A stretch of DNA of 64,000 bases, from the NCBI GenBank assembly GCA_008933995.1, contig WARS01000044.1, forward strand, positions 2,500,866 through 2,564,865, written 5' to 3'. Positions 1-12,863 of this stretch are shown here, one piece after another. The first letter of the stretch is position 1, and every line of letters begins with the position of its first letter. This DNA is from Datnioides undecimradiatus. Lineage: Eukaryota > Chordata > Actinopteri > Lobotiformes > Datnioididae. Made by a program: the position numbers and the translations under genes. The notes beneath the pieces were generated by a model. It made no database searches. It saw only the letters and a program-made list of their open reading frames with translations, and had not been told where the DNA came from.

Positions 1-1060
1 GCTACTGAAGCCGGCCGAAGACAGGAGACAGTGGTCGGTCCGACGGTGTCCGAATAAGATTTTAAATGTGGTCCCGTGGAGGGGCAGAGAGACTGTGCGG
101 TCTGAACTGCATCCAACGGATGTTTAATCATTAACATGCAATCCTTGTAAGAAAATGTAGATTAATTTAACTCACAATTAATCATCCCTCTTTCCAAATC
201 AAAAGCTCAACTTTGTATGACAAAGACGTGACGTTAGCTCGGTAGCTGCTTCACTGTACAAAGTTAGCTCAGAAGGTTAACCCAAAACTTGAGAAAGTTC
301 AGGAAATGTGTAATAGTGGTGGACCCCGGCAGGTTCCTTCAATATATCCGCATCAAAACAAGCTAGCAATCCTGGTTGGCTATCTGTTATGCTAACAAAA
401 ATAGCACCTAGCTAGTTAGCACAGCGACCCAAACAAGGATAGACTGCTTCACATCAGCTAGCTCGGCTAGCTAACGTTAGTTATCCGCAGGCCTAACGCC
501 TGTCTCCACTCCGCTTCTCTATTCCATGGCCACCGGCTGGAAAGTGTGCTGATCTTTCAGCTGTCGACTCCTTCAGTGATAAAGTTGCACCAAACTTCCA
601 CAATAAAGACTCAGCTCCAGTCCCGTGGTGACTGGTTTCTCTTTAATCCAGAAATAATCACCGCTACCGCTAAACCCGTTATGAGGCGCTGAAAGCTTGC
701 GCGCTGCCGGGGACTGCAGTTTACCAGGGGGCGCAAACGATCAACGCTCAGGCCGATGGGTCTTCGGGAACCGCACAGCTAGCCAGAATAATGCCTGATG
801 TAAAATGTCGAATTGTCAACTGTTCTGTACACCGTACTCGTACTTAAATATTGCTATGGACACACCAATAATAAGAAAATATATCCTTTGTTATTACTGA
901 TGCTGTATCATTTCTGTTTTCTGGCACAGTCATGAATCAAACACACCGCACCGTTTCTGTGGGCGTGTCTGCGGTCTACGCGGCTCTTTGGTGACATCTT
1001 GTGGTTTTACTGCGGTGTGGCCCGTATTCAGTTTGCCGCAGTTTACTATGAAGTACTCTT
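1..1060. other. CpG-containing left-edge region, possible edge of a neighbouring gene
   Basis: This stretch is richer in CG dinucleotides than the DNA that follows and carries repeated GCTAGC/TAACGTTAG-type words (about 230-480), which I associate with teleost gene starts. No open reading frame of useful length with flanking splice sites could be identified on either strand. In human the gene beyond FBXL2 is UBP1, so an edge of that gene is a guess only. A CTCF-like site lies inside (listed separately). Confidence 0.3.
724..736 (+). promoter_or_regulatory. CTCF-like binding motif
   Basis: The bases ACCAGGGGGCGCA match the core of the vertebrate CTCF consensus (CCASYAGRKGGCRS) almost perfectly. 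It lies between the left-edge CpG region and the presumed fbxl2 3' end, which would suit an insulator between convergent or adjacent genes. Occupancy is inferred from the motif only. Confidence 0.4.
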
Positions 1061-1120
1061 AAGATGTTTGGAGACAAAATCTCACATCGGAGAGACAAAG
1101 CACATTTACTATTAGTCACT

Positions 1121-3185
1121 TTTATTTGTTCATTTGTTTATTTTTTCATTTATTTTCTTAAACATAAAACTGTTAAAACAGCTGTCAAAGAGAGGGCATT
1201 AGTATCACAGCCATTCAAGTCAGCTATGTATCCAGTATCCAGAGTCCATCTGAGTCTTTCTTCATTTTCTGTCTGCTCTCCTGGGTTCAGTCCTATCCAT
1301 CATCCTGCCAATCTCCCCAGTCTTTGAGCACTTGGCACTACACAGCACTTGCCAGTCTCTTGTTTAGCAAAATACTTAAAGCTGCTTCTGTTTTGTTGTA
1401 TTATCAGTGCTTTCAGTGGTGGTGTTTCAAGCCCAATATGTTACTCAACAAAACAAGATCCTGTTGTTCAGATGGAGTGTCTGTATAGAGTAAACAAAGT
1501 TCTAGTCACTGCATTGACATTCCTGTCACATATGTTTTGTTGGATTGGATGAGAGGGAGATTGATGCTGGTTAATTTAATACATGTGATTGGCAGATCTC
1601 ACCAGAGCTGAGCTAATTCTAAATAATTCCCCATGTGCTGTTTGGAGCATTAAATTAGTGGAATATATTAAATAGATAATTCATTATGTCCTACGTCATC
1701 AGTAAATTTCCAATTTCACCAAACTACACTAAAATTAACTTTCAAATACAGAAATTCACATGATTGTCAAAACGTTGAGGTGCATTTGCTCACATTCTCA
1801 TACTTCTCAACTTTAATCAAATTTCCATTTCATTTTGAGGCAAAGTTGCACCAACATTAGCCCTGATTGATATCCAAATGCACACAGTAAATTGAAATAA
1901 TAGACCCCACAGTCCAGTTAAAAACAGTGGGTATAACACAGTTTTGTTTAAGTGTTACTAAACTCACTCTGAATAGTAGGGAGACTGGACACCTACTAAT
2001 GTAAACAAGTTTGTCTGTGGGGCTAACCTAATCCAGGATGTAAACAAATGCTTAAGTCAAGTAGGAGCTAGTGCACAGGGCTACTGACAGGATTGGATCA
2101 GGGCCTACGAGCCAACTTAACCACGCAGTGCACAGGAGAGGCCACTCATCCCAGTAGCATACAGAGTCAACATAATGCACTGAGACTCTGAGGGTCTGAA
2201 TCATAGGTCCATTTTTTGTCAAACAGCAACAGTTTCTTTGTTTTCATTTCAAAAAGAATGACAAATCTATCTTCCTCTCTGGATAGACAGGCATGGACAA
2301 TTACATTAAGCACTGAAAAAAAGAAGAAAAGAAAACAATTTTTTGTTGGCCTACCCCAATTTTCAGTGAGTTGCCATAAGTGTAATTCTTTTTTTCTGTT
2401 GCAAAACATTCTCTGTACGAACAGAATCAAAATCTTAACAAAAGTTTCTCAGATGCACAAATATGTCACATGTCCCATTCTGCACTTCCTGTTTTTTCCT
2501 CAACTCTTGCACACTAGAGAATTGAGCTGGCTGTACCAAAGCTTTACTGTTTATATCCAGAAGATCTGCCTTTCCTACAACCCAGCTCTCCTCTCCCTCC
2601 ATGCTGCGTGTTACTGGTCAAAGCAGAATGAATCACAGGATGGTCACATAGAGGTGTCATGTGATTGGTTGAGATGGTACTCCACAGAGAGCAAACGGCT
2701 GTGCAAGATGACAATATCATCATATATTTTTTAGTTTGAACATGATGCACTGTAGCTCCACTGTTCAGACCCCTTCCCTCCATCTCCAGATGTCCAGAAG
2801 CAGTCTTCTACGCCCACAGGTGGGGAGTCAGGAGTGTGAGAAGCAGAATGAGAACCTGTTTTTGCCTTTACAGTGAGAAAGAGAGAATGAGACACAAAGA
2901 GAAAAAGTCCATCCATCCGTGTTCTTTCCACCCACCTCTCCACGCCCAAAACCGGGACTGCTGCAACACTGTTGGTGAGCAAGAGGAGAGAGGAGGGGCG
3001 GGTTCAACTGATCAGGGATCAGTGGCGATCTGTCTGTGTATTGATCAGTGATCAGGAGCAGTGAGTGGGTCCAGCCCCTCCTCTCCCCAACACCTACCCC
3101 AGTCCCCCCCCCTCCCACCCCATTTCAGCCCATATCAGAGCAGCAGGACCTGTAGACAGAGGTGGCCCCCCCTGGCCCTCCACTG
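1121..3185 (-). other. fbxl2: presumed fbxl2 3' UTR and downstream flank
   Basis: No other gene is recognisable between the fbxl2 stop codon and the left edge. Three closely spaced AATAAA signals on the minus strand (complements at 1121-1126, 1137-1142 and 1148-1153) are the nearest strong poly(A) cluster and would give a 3' UTR of about 2 kb. The open frames in this stretch are short, lack splice context and resemble no family I know. Confidence 0.35.
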
Positions 3186-6100
3186 TCAGAGGATGATGCA
3201 GCAGCGGCACAGACGCTGGCCACCTCCATGTACAGAAGGTGGGGGTGTCACTGGGGCAAAGTAGGCATGGACCTTGATCTCTGGAAGGTGGGCCTGGGGA
3301 GGAAAGAGTTGTGTTACACGAAGGTAAGAAAAGAAAAAAAAACAGAGAAGAAAAACATGTGGTCATGCTTCTCAGGTGTCTTCTCAAAATTCCTATTTTT
3401 GCTTGAAGAAGTAGTTTGACGTTTTGGGAAATCCGCTTATTAACGTACTTGTTGAGAATAAAATGGGAAGATCAATCCACTGCAGCCAGCAGTGGGACAG
3501 CTCAGTTTAGCACAAAGACACGAACCAGTGACAGTACTTTTCTGGATTCATTGCAGGTAAGTTACTGTGCATAACCCCCGGTAAAACCCCAAACTGTCAT
3601 TTTTACACTTGTTTGTGTTTGTTTTAGGGATTCTGGTAGGCACATTATTTAAACTTTGGGCAGAGCCAGAGTGGCTGTTTACTCCATATTTTTGTCCTTA
3701 AGATAAAATAAGCTAACCAGCTGCTGGCCCTAGCCTTATATTTAACTGAAACACATGACAGTGGTAGCAATAATCTCATCTAGCTCTCAACGAGAAAAGG
3801 AAAAAATGTAATTACTAAAATGTTAAACTATTTGTTTAATGCCAGTAAAAACTACAGTGTATGGTTTGATAAGATTACTCTGTTGTTCTCTACATATGAT
3901 TATGCAGTATCTGAGTATAACAGAGTAGAGAAATGATTTTATGAAGCCACTAATCAGACCCGTAACATGAGCAGAAAAACAGTTGTTATTCCCAGATGAC
4001 TTCCACTGACCCGGATGCGTTTGATGCCTGCCCGGGTGACTTGCTGACAATCGTAAAGCTCAATACGCTCCAGACGATGGCAGCTCTTCAGGTGCTCCAG
4101 TGTCACATCAGTAATGAGGGGGCAGTTGTCCAGCTCCACCACGGTGAGGCGCTCTTGGCCACAGGTACTGCTGCTCAGAGCTCTGATGCCATCGTCTGTG
4201 ATCAGCTCGCAGTGGGACAGGGACTGTTCGGTGCACAGCAGTGTGGGGTTGAAGACACACAGATAAATGGATTAAAGCTCTATATTCATGCAAAAGCTGG
4301 CACAAAATCAGAACTGCAGGTGTAGATGTTTACCAGTGCTTGCAGGCGAGGGCAGTGGATAGAGAGCTGAACCAGGGTGTTATCTGTCACCTGAGGAGAG
4401 GACCAGCTTGATAAACATACTGTTCTCACATGTCTAGAGACAGACGAGACTCTTAATTCACTATTTCTGGAATCAGGTGGTGTCATAGGTGTGTTTTCTC
4501 TCTGCACTCTGTCAAAATAATTTTAAATACTGTGCACATGTGTTGGGCTCATTGTACATATTTGTCTTACCAAAATACATTCTTCTAAGTCCATTTTTTC
4601 AAGCTCATGACAATTCTGTGAAAAAAACAGACATATTTTTTGATTAAATCCAGAGATATTAAGGTGAAATGATCCAACAAAAAGTTCAAAGAAGGGAAAA
4701 CAGGACAAACAGAGCAGAATGAAACCCACCCTGGCCAGCACAGTGAAGCCAGCATCTGTAACATGGGAGCATCGTGCAGCTTCAAGGATCCTGAAAACAC
4801 ACAGATACACAAACAGCTTGTAAAGGCAGCCTAGATGGTGCAGGTTAGCGTGATGTGTTACTATCATTGATCATAATTGTTAGGCAGCCATTGGGCATGA
4901 AGAGGTAGCTAGTAGACTTCACTGGGCCAGCACACAGTAACTAGGTTTAGGATCAGATGTCAGAGATCCTTTGTTTGACTGAAACATTGTGTGTGTTGTG
5001 TGAAACAATGTGTAGTGCCTTTTCTTTTGTTTGCCCCAAAGAATATGGAAGGACAACACAGGTGAAAAAGAGACTTTCTGTGGCATTTTCAGAGACCTAA
5101 ATGACTTGCAAATACAACAAATACCAGATTTTAAACCATTTCTTTGGAAGTGATAGTAGTCAGATTCCCTGAGAGGGAGATTTTGTGGATACTGAAGCAA
5201 GCTTTTAGTGTCCTTGTGTCCTGATGTGTGTGTGTTTTTCTCACTTGAGTCGGGGACAGTTGAGTCCCATTGCAGTGAGGGAGGCATCAGTGATGTTACT
5301 GCAGCCAGACACACAAAGGATCTGTAGCTTGTGGCATCCTCGGCACAGGCTGACCAAGCCTTCATCTGTTATTTGCTGGAGGCAGCAGACACACAAGACA
5401 AATTACACAAACACAGAAGCATCCAGACACATCCCTCATGCATTATTATGTGCCTCCCCGCACCCACACAACCAAATGTTTGTCTTACTGTGCAAGACTG
5501 CATATTGATGGTGGTGAGTTCTGGGCAGTGTTTCTGAAGGTGTTTCAGCGCTCCATCGTCCAACTGGGTTAAAATACAAAATACACTTTACTGTTAGTCA
5601 AACACCTCAATTAATCATTTCTGTATGTGTGTTGATGTATCCGCAGTGATGATTGTGGGGGCTTTGTAGGTTTTTTCCAGACAAGACTTCAGAAAAAATA
5701 AAATTGCAAAAAGTGACCAAACTGCCTGAAGAAAATAGTTTTCTCTACGAAGGCAGCAGGAAAAGAAAATGCCAGCCTGACACAAAACCACTACATAAAC
5801 AAAAAAATTACATGAACAAAAATTAAAATTAAATTACATGAACATAAAACATATTCCATGGGATGGAAAATCTTCTGTGAAACAGCAAGTGAGTCAAAGG
5901 GCACAATTCACTTTAGTGAAAAATGTTTTTTTAAATAATCTAGAAATTTTAGGTTTTTGTTTTGAGTTTAATATTTTATCCTTAAATGAAGTATATTGTG
6001 AGTTGTTTTACCAGCAGAGGACCCTGTTTACAGTAAACTAACACCACAATGTCTCGATGCATGGGAGGATAATAACCAGATCAGTTAAAGACTTTCCTTT

Positions 6101-9100
6101 AAAGAAATCTGGTCATTCTACAGCCTTGAATAATTTCCATCTTTTATGATATTTGAGTTACAATGGTGTTTGTTTCAGATAGTATTTCAACATAAGATAA
6201 AAGCACCTTGCACCACTGAGTCTTTAAAATTCCAACTGAAAGCAAAAATAAATTCTTGCCCTGGTGTGTTTGTGTGTGTGTGTGTGCGCGCGTGTGCATG
6301 TGCAGGGCCATTACTGCACCTGTGTGCAGCCTCTGAGGAACAGAGCTCGTAAACCATTGCAGCCTCTGGCCAGAGCCTCAATGCCATCACGTGTGATCTG
6401 GTCGCACCACGACAGGTTCAACATCTCCAGCATTCTGCAGCCATCGCTGAGTATACACACACATTACACAGTGAAGATAAACAGAAAACACAAAGGAAAT
6501 TTGAAAGTATTGGAGATATGTCATTTATTGGACCTTTGTACTTTAATAATTTCCATAAAAATTTGCACAGTGTTGACTGTGTGTGAATGCTTAGGGGTAA
6601 TTGAGAACCATTTCCTTAAGCTGATAATGGAGGTTGTGTTACATGCATTTGGGTCTAAGGAGCCAATGCCAAGTGTGCAGGTGCTACCTGAGGGCCTTGA
6701 GGGAGTGGTTGCTGATGGACACACAGGAGGTGAGATCTAGCTGTTTGAGTTTTGAGCAGAACTTGCTGAGGCTGACACAGGTGCTGTCTGTGATCTTGGT
6801 GCAGCCGTTCAGGTTCAATACTTCGATGTTTCTGCAGTTCTGAGCAAATGTCCTGGGACACAGACAAACAGTAGAGAGGGAGAAGGGGAATTACTCGAGA
6901 GTTGCTTCATTGAATAAATAAGACGTCAGATGCTGGGAGCTGCTCAGGAGACAATTAACAGAGTCATCTCCAGGCCCATGGGAGGTTGTTGTAAAGGTAC
7001 TGCATGCTTCTATTTTCTTACCCTCCAAAGAGCAGCTTGTGCTTCTTTAAAACAGTTGCTTATAGACGTTATAAAAATCTTCACGTGAAACCATGACAAC
7101 AGGCAGATTCAACAGTTTCATGTAAAAACAGAACACTGCCACCATTGCTCTTATTTTGTATTGCTTGTATGTACACAGTAAAGTGAGATTTAATGGAATA
7201 AAAGAAGAGACTCACACAGATTCCCCTGGGACTGAAAAGGCAAAAGCTGCTTTAACTTTAAACATAATCACATGTGAACATAATTAGTGTAGCGAATAAT
7301 CAGACCAACAAGTCTTTTGCTAAAAGTCATAGTAGAACCATACTTTTTATGTCAGTGTAAGCTAGAGACACAATGAGAATCTCACTTCATGGAGGCATCT
7401 CCCACACTCAGGCAGCCCCTGAGGCTCAGCTGCCTCAGGAAGCCTCCACATCGCTTCGAAATGTTCTCCACCACCCGACCCTGTGGGACACAGGGACAGA
7501 GAGAAAGAGAGAGAGAGATGGACAAAGAGAGAGACAGAGCCACAGGACAGAGGATCAGCTGCAACGTCACTGTCGGCACCAAAGCCTACTGACCCAGCAC
7601 TAAGCCTTGGGCTGGATAATGCTACTCAACAAGCACACACGTGCAGCATATATAGGCAAGCAAATACACACAAATACTATCATCCTTCACTCTTCCTTTT
7701 GTCCCTCTCTCATTAACGCATCCCTCACCTCTATGTCTGTCTGGAAGTTGAACAAATCAATCTTCTGCCAGTTACTGCCGTCTAGGGCCAGGACGTTCCA
7801 CGCCTGAGAGGGTGACAGACAGGTTGTGGACAGAGACGGACATGTGGGTCAGACAGAGGTGGGGGGGAGGGGGTGAATGGGGACTCTGTTATCATAATAT
7901 GTGAGAAAAATGAATGAACATAGTGGGTCAACCTGTACTGCACAGCGTTCTCTGGGTTTGGCAGGTTCTTCCAGCCTTTCTAATGTGAGGATTTGCTTCT
8001 TTTCTCTGTTTCACATTACTGTAAACTGAAATATTTAGGTTTTTGACTCTTGGTTGCACAATTTAACATACCCCCTCAGGCCCGCAGATGTTACAATGGG
8101 TATTCTGTCTGATACTTAATAGTGAACACAATACTGACTAGCCAAGAAAATGATCAGCTGATTGATAAAAACAAAGGTTGAACATTTAGACAAAGATAAG
8201 ATATTGCTTATTGAAATTTATTAGAGCTGTAGCAGCCCCCACAGCCCTGCTTCCCAGTCCATGTGCCAATCCCTCATTATTCACAGGTTGCTCATTCATA
8301 AATGGCTTTTAGCTGCAGTGCAATGTGGCTAAAAAGTGGTCTAGTTACACATAACCAGCAGATGGCACTGTGTTATAGACACCGCAAAAGAATTCTGTAG
8401 TAGACAGGTTTTAATTTGGGTTGCACTAACATTTAGAATTACATCAATCCATTCCCTTAAAACACTGAGTGTGTTAGTCCACAGTGGGTGGTTTGGAGGT
8501 GTAGAGAGGGAAGTGCTTACCTTGGATACTTGGGCACACCTACAGAGTGTGACCACATCTAAATAGGAGAATATTCTGGAAAGACAGGCCAAAAAGACAG
8601 AATGAGTTTGTGTTGGCTCACCGATCACTCAAGAGCTCAGTTTCTCACTTAACTTTACGTGTGATAATGGGGTTTTCTTCTCTGTGATTTATTATATGTT
8701 TTTCTGTATATGTGTGTGTGTCTGTATAAAACAGAACAATCCCCTGTGTTTGCTTGGTAGCCCCACAGACAGGCAGTGTTTGAGCTGTGGGCCGGTCAGC
8801 GACAAAGGGCTGCATGCAGCAGGGCTACTGGGTCAGCTCAATCCATTAATCTGCCAATGAGTAATCTCTGGCTCTCAGACAGGCAAGGCCATACACAGCA
8901 TGGGACAGACAGACAATCATACAGTACATACATTTGCAAAAGGACACACTTACATCAAACTAAACATGTATACCCTGTTTGAAAAGTGCCTTAAAGGGTC
9001 AATCTGTAGAAAATTTGAGGTATTCAGAGAATTGTCATGGTGCCAAAGCTTTGAGTGCAGCTGAGGTCTGAATGTCCTTTTAACCCTTGGAAACAGGAGC

Positions 9101-12100
9101 TGGCCATTGTTTCCTTCATATAGGCGCAGACAATGGCTGTGTGTTTTGATGTGTGTTGGACCAGGGCATGTTGGGGCATGTCTATATAATATATCCCGGA
9201 GTCTTGCTTCAGGGAGTGCATGCATGCGATCAACAAAGCGATGCAAAGCCACCCACACATGCACACACATATACACAATCTTAGTAGTGATTGCAGACCA
9301 CCAGCAGTTGACCAATCAAGCAGGTGCTCATCGATCTCCCTCTCTAATAACTGGTTAATGGCTGTGACGCTAATCATTGACTGACTGTCTGTTTTAATCA
9401 AACGCAATCTGACTTTCCAATATGTGCAAGAGAGAGGCCCTTTACCCACCACAGAAGAATTCTTGTTAATCATACTCACAAGGAAACAATAAGTCAATTT
9501 GATTTAAGTCCTATTTTGACATTTCTACTTGATATAAAGGCATTTTGAGAACAGGCCCGTCGCTTTTGGACGAAGATTGTTGAATACAGACTGTACCTGT
9601 ATCACTAAAGTAGACATTTTCATAACAGTGAGGTGAAATAAGAGAGCCACATCGAGATGCACAACATCATAAGTGTTTTTTCCACTTAACTTCATACAAG
9701 AAAGCCCCAAAGCTGCCTCCAAACACAGACAGAACAAAAAATAAGTTAGCTGCCTTTGATTGCTCTGTCAAATTCTGCCTGAGAACGCCTATTTTTCTGA
9801 CATGGTACATAATGGGATTTTAATTGAGCATAGTCCCATTTGTTGACAAAATGTACACCTGGCCCTTCAAGCACAGCGAGATAAGAGAGAGTCAAGCCTT
9901 CACCGTGAGTCCAGGACTGGTTGCCACGGTAACCCTGGTTAGACATGAATTTGGGTGGTGGCTGGGAGGGTGCTGAGTCAGTGCTTCTGGGTAAGAAGAC
10001 CCTGAACAGCTCTCAACTCCCAAGGCTTGTCTGTCAGACAAGGTTCTTCTATATCAAGGCACGGTTATCATAGTTTACATTCATGCTGCACTGGCCTAGA
10101 TAACAGCTGCTTATAATGCACCACCTGGAAGGCAGATGAACGCAAAAAACAAGTCAGGTACTCATGCTTGCTCACAGTGACATATTGAACATAAACAGTA
10201 ATTTTAAAGCGAACACTGATTAATCAAACTGAACATATTTGCCAACAAGTAAAACCTGGGTGATCTAACCTTGAAATTAAGCGCTGTCTGCTCTGCTCTG
10301 GTGCAGGCAGTTTAACCAAACCCTCTCAGAGTGACTCACCACAGAACTGAAGGAATAAGTTGATTTGTTAATCCACAGAAAATGAATCAGCAGCTTTTGT
10401 ACTAATAGTCCTTCAAGTCATCTCTTAAAGTCCAAAATATTTATTTTTGAATGGGATGATTTCTTGATTTCTTCTTCATAGCATCAATATTTTTGTTTGT
10501 TGAATAAAACAAGCAATGTGAATACCTTTTTACATTTTACAGCATTCAGTTGATACATTTATTCACCAATTAATTGAGAAAATAGATAAATCAATTGAAA
10601 AGTAACAGTAATTTATGCATTTATGTCTGAAGAGGAATAAGCAAAGACTTATGAGACATGAAAAATAGCAGTAGAAAACAACTTTTGGTCTTTTTTTGTA
10701 CCAGTAACCATCTCACAACCCCTTAGACCAAATTTACAACCACTTTTAGGATTTTTAATCCCCAGATTGGGAGCCTTTGATTTTCTCTATACTCCTGATT
10801 AATGTCTAATTATGAATGTGGAATAGAGATATTTCCTATATTCCTACACAGATGCATTATACAAATGTACCTGAGACACAACTTTCCTTACAGTGCAGCA
10901 TAACACAGCATAACAAAATTATAAATACAGGGGGAAAAAAACTCCACTCAACCCACTTTCCATGGTTTGACACACATGACACATGTGACAGTAGGTCATG
11001 TGCTGTAGCTAGGGAGTGCATGAGAGGGGCTCATGTTTTTCTGTTCACCAGTAAAAAGCAGCGCTGGTGGTAATGGGTGTACTGGTTATCTCTGTGAAGC
11101 ACAGCTGGAGCAGCAGAAGAGCACAGCATTGCGGAATTCCCCACCAGCTAACACAAGCTATTTATAGCACACATACACAGACATACAGTTTGCATAGGCC
11201 CAGGAGCTTTTCACACACACATGGACACACAAACACACAAGCAGGAATAAACAGTCCACATCATATGTCTACAAAACTACATGCAGGTGCACTGCTTTGG
11301 ACCATACATACAGACACAAAGACACACAAGTCCACACATATATCAATGTGGGGGATGAACACGTCCAAGTGTGTGTGCGTGCATTTAGCATGTGTCAGCG
11401 TATGTGCTGGATTTATGGGTCACAGCAAAATATTGGTCTGTAGGTCACACAGTTAACAGAACCTCATTTCAGACTACTGACCAAAAAAAAGCTACCTACA
11501 CAACACACACACACACACACACACACACAACTAGTTACAAAACAAACATAGACTGACACAAACACACACATACACACTCCTATGCATAAGTGTCCAAGAC
11601 TGCTTCGGCTAATGAGTAACCCTGACCTAAGCGCTTGTCCCAGAGTATGTTGTGTTGTATTGTGTGTGTGTGTGTGTGTGCGTGTGTGTGTGTAGGTGGG
11701 TGGTTTCTGTATTATTAATCTTACCTAAGAAGAAGCTCTTTGGGGAGCTTCTTGTTAATGGGGGCTTCATCGCTGTTTGAGAACACCTGCCGAGACACAA
11801 GATAAACAATAACAATAAGTGTGTGTTTGTGTGTGTTGTGTGTGTGTTGTGTGTGTTTAAGGTGGTCAAGAGCAATGAGACAGAAACAAGATACAAGCTG
11901 TTACAATAGCAACAGAGATCAACACACAGAAAGCATCATTAGAGCACCATGAGAACAAAAAGAAAACACTGATCTAAATCAGGCCTGGGGGCATTATTGT
12001 TTTGTTTTATTAGTGCAAAATGTGTTTCATGGATAATTTCATATTTTTCCAAGTCAGTCTCAGATTCCCATGTGCATTAGGCACTGAGGGTCACTTTAAT

Positions 12101-12821
12101 GGTTCCTTCTGTCTATACTTGCCACAAAATGTCACTTCATAAAACAATTTAAATGCACGAGAGGAAGAACAAAAACAACACTGCTTATTCTGCGTAGAAA
12201 ATAATAGAGTAGAATAGAAATCAACGATTAGCAGAAGCTACAATAAGATGCTTCAGTTAGTCAGATCAAATCAGGATCTTTCAGTCTCTTTGTAGTATCT
12301 TTTGTAGTATAAAATTCCCTCTTTTTGTCATTATCTGTCCACCGCAGCTCAGCAAGGAAACTGTCTGTGGCAAAAAAAAAGATTTGATACTTAACAAACT
12401 TTAGAATACATGCATTACATTTGTCTGGCTCATAAAAACATGTTTGAGACTGCACAGAAATGGGATGTAGGTGAATTTTGTCCTCCTTCACTAACATTAG
12501 AAAGGTATCACTTTGTAGGCAGTATGGACAAGAGAAACCAATAACACTTTCAATGTACAAGCATGTGAGCGTTGGTTTATGGCAGACTTGAAAAAAATGT
12601 GAACCTATCCTTTAATAAAAATAGAACATTGCACTATCACTCCAGTTACTATAGAGAAAAACAGCTATTACCACCTTAAGGCATGCTAATAAACAAGCCA
12701 GAACTACATTTGGCTTTCCATGTCCCCTCCTTACAAGCTTATAATTCTGTTAGCCTGGTCAGCTTGTTGGCATGCTTATCTCAATTAGTCTACTCGCTGG
12801 ATGTCTGGCCATCTGCTGAGT

Positions 12822-12863
<42 letters not shown>

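Noticed and set aside
2216-2734. 172-codon plus-strand open frame
   Set aside because: No domain, no splice context and biased composition. It lies in the presumed fbxl2 3' UTR on the opposite strand.
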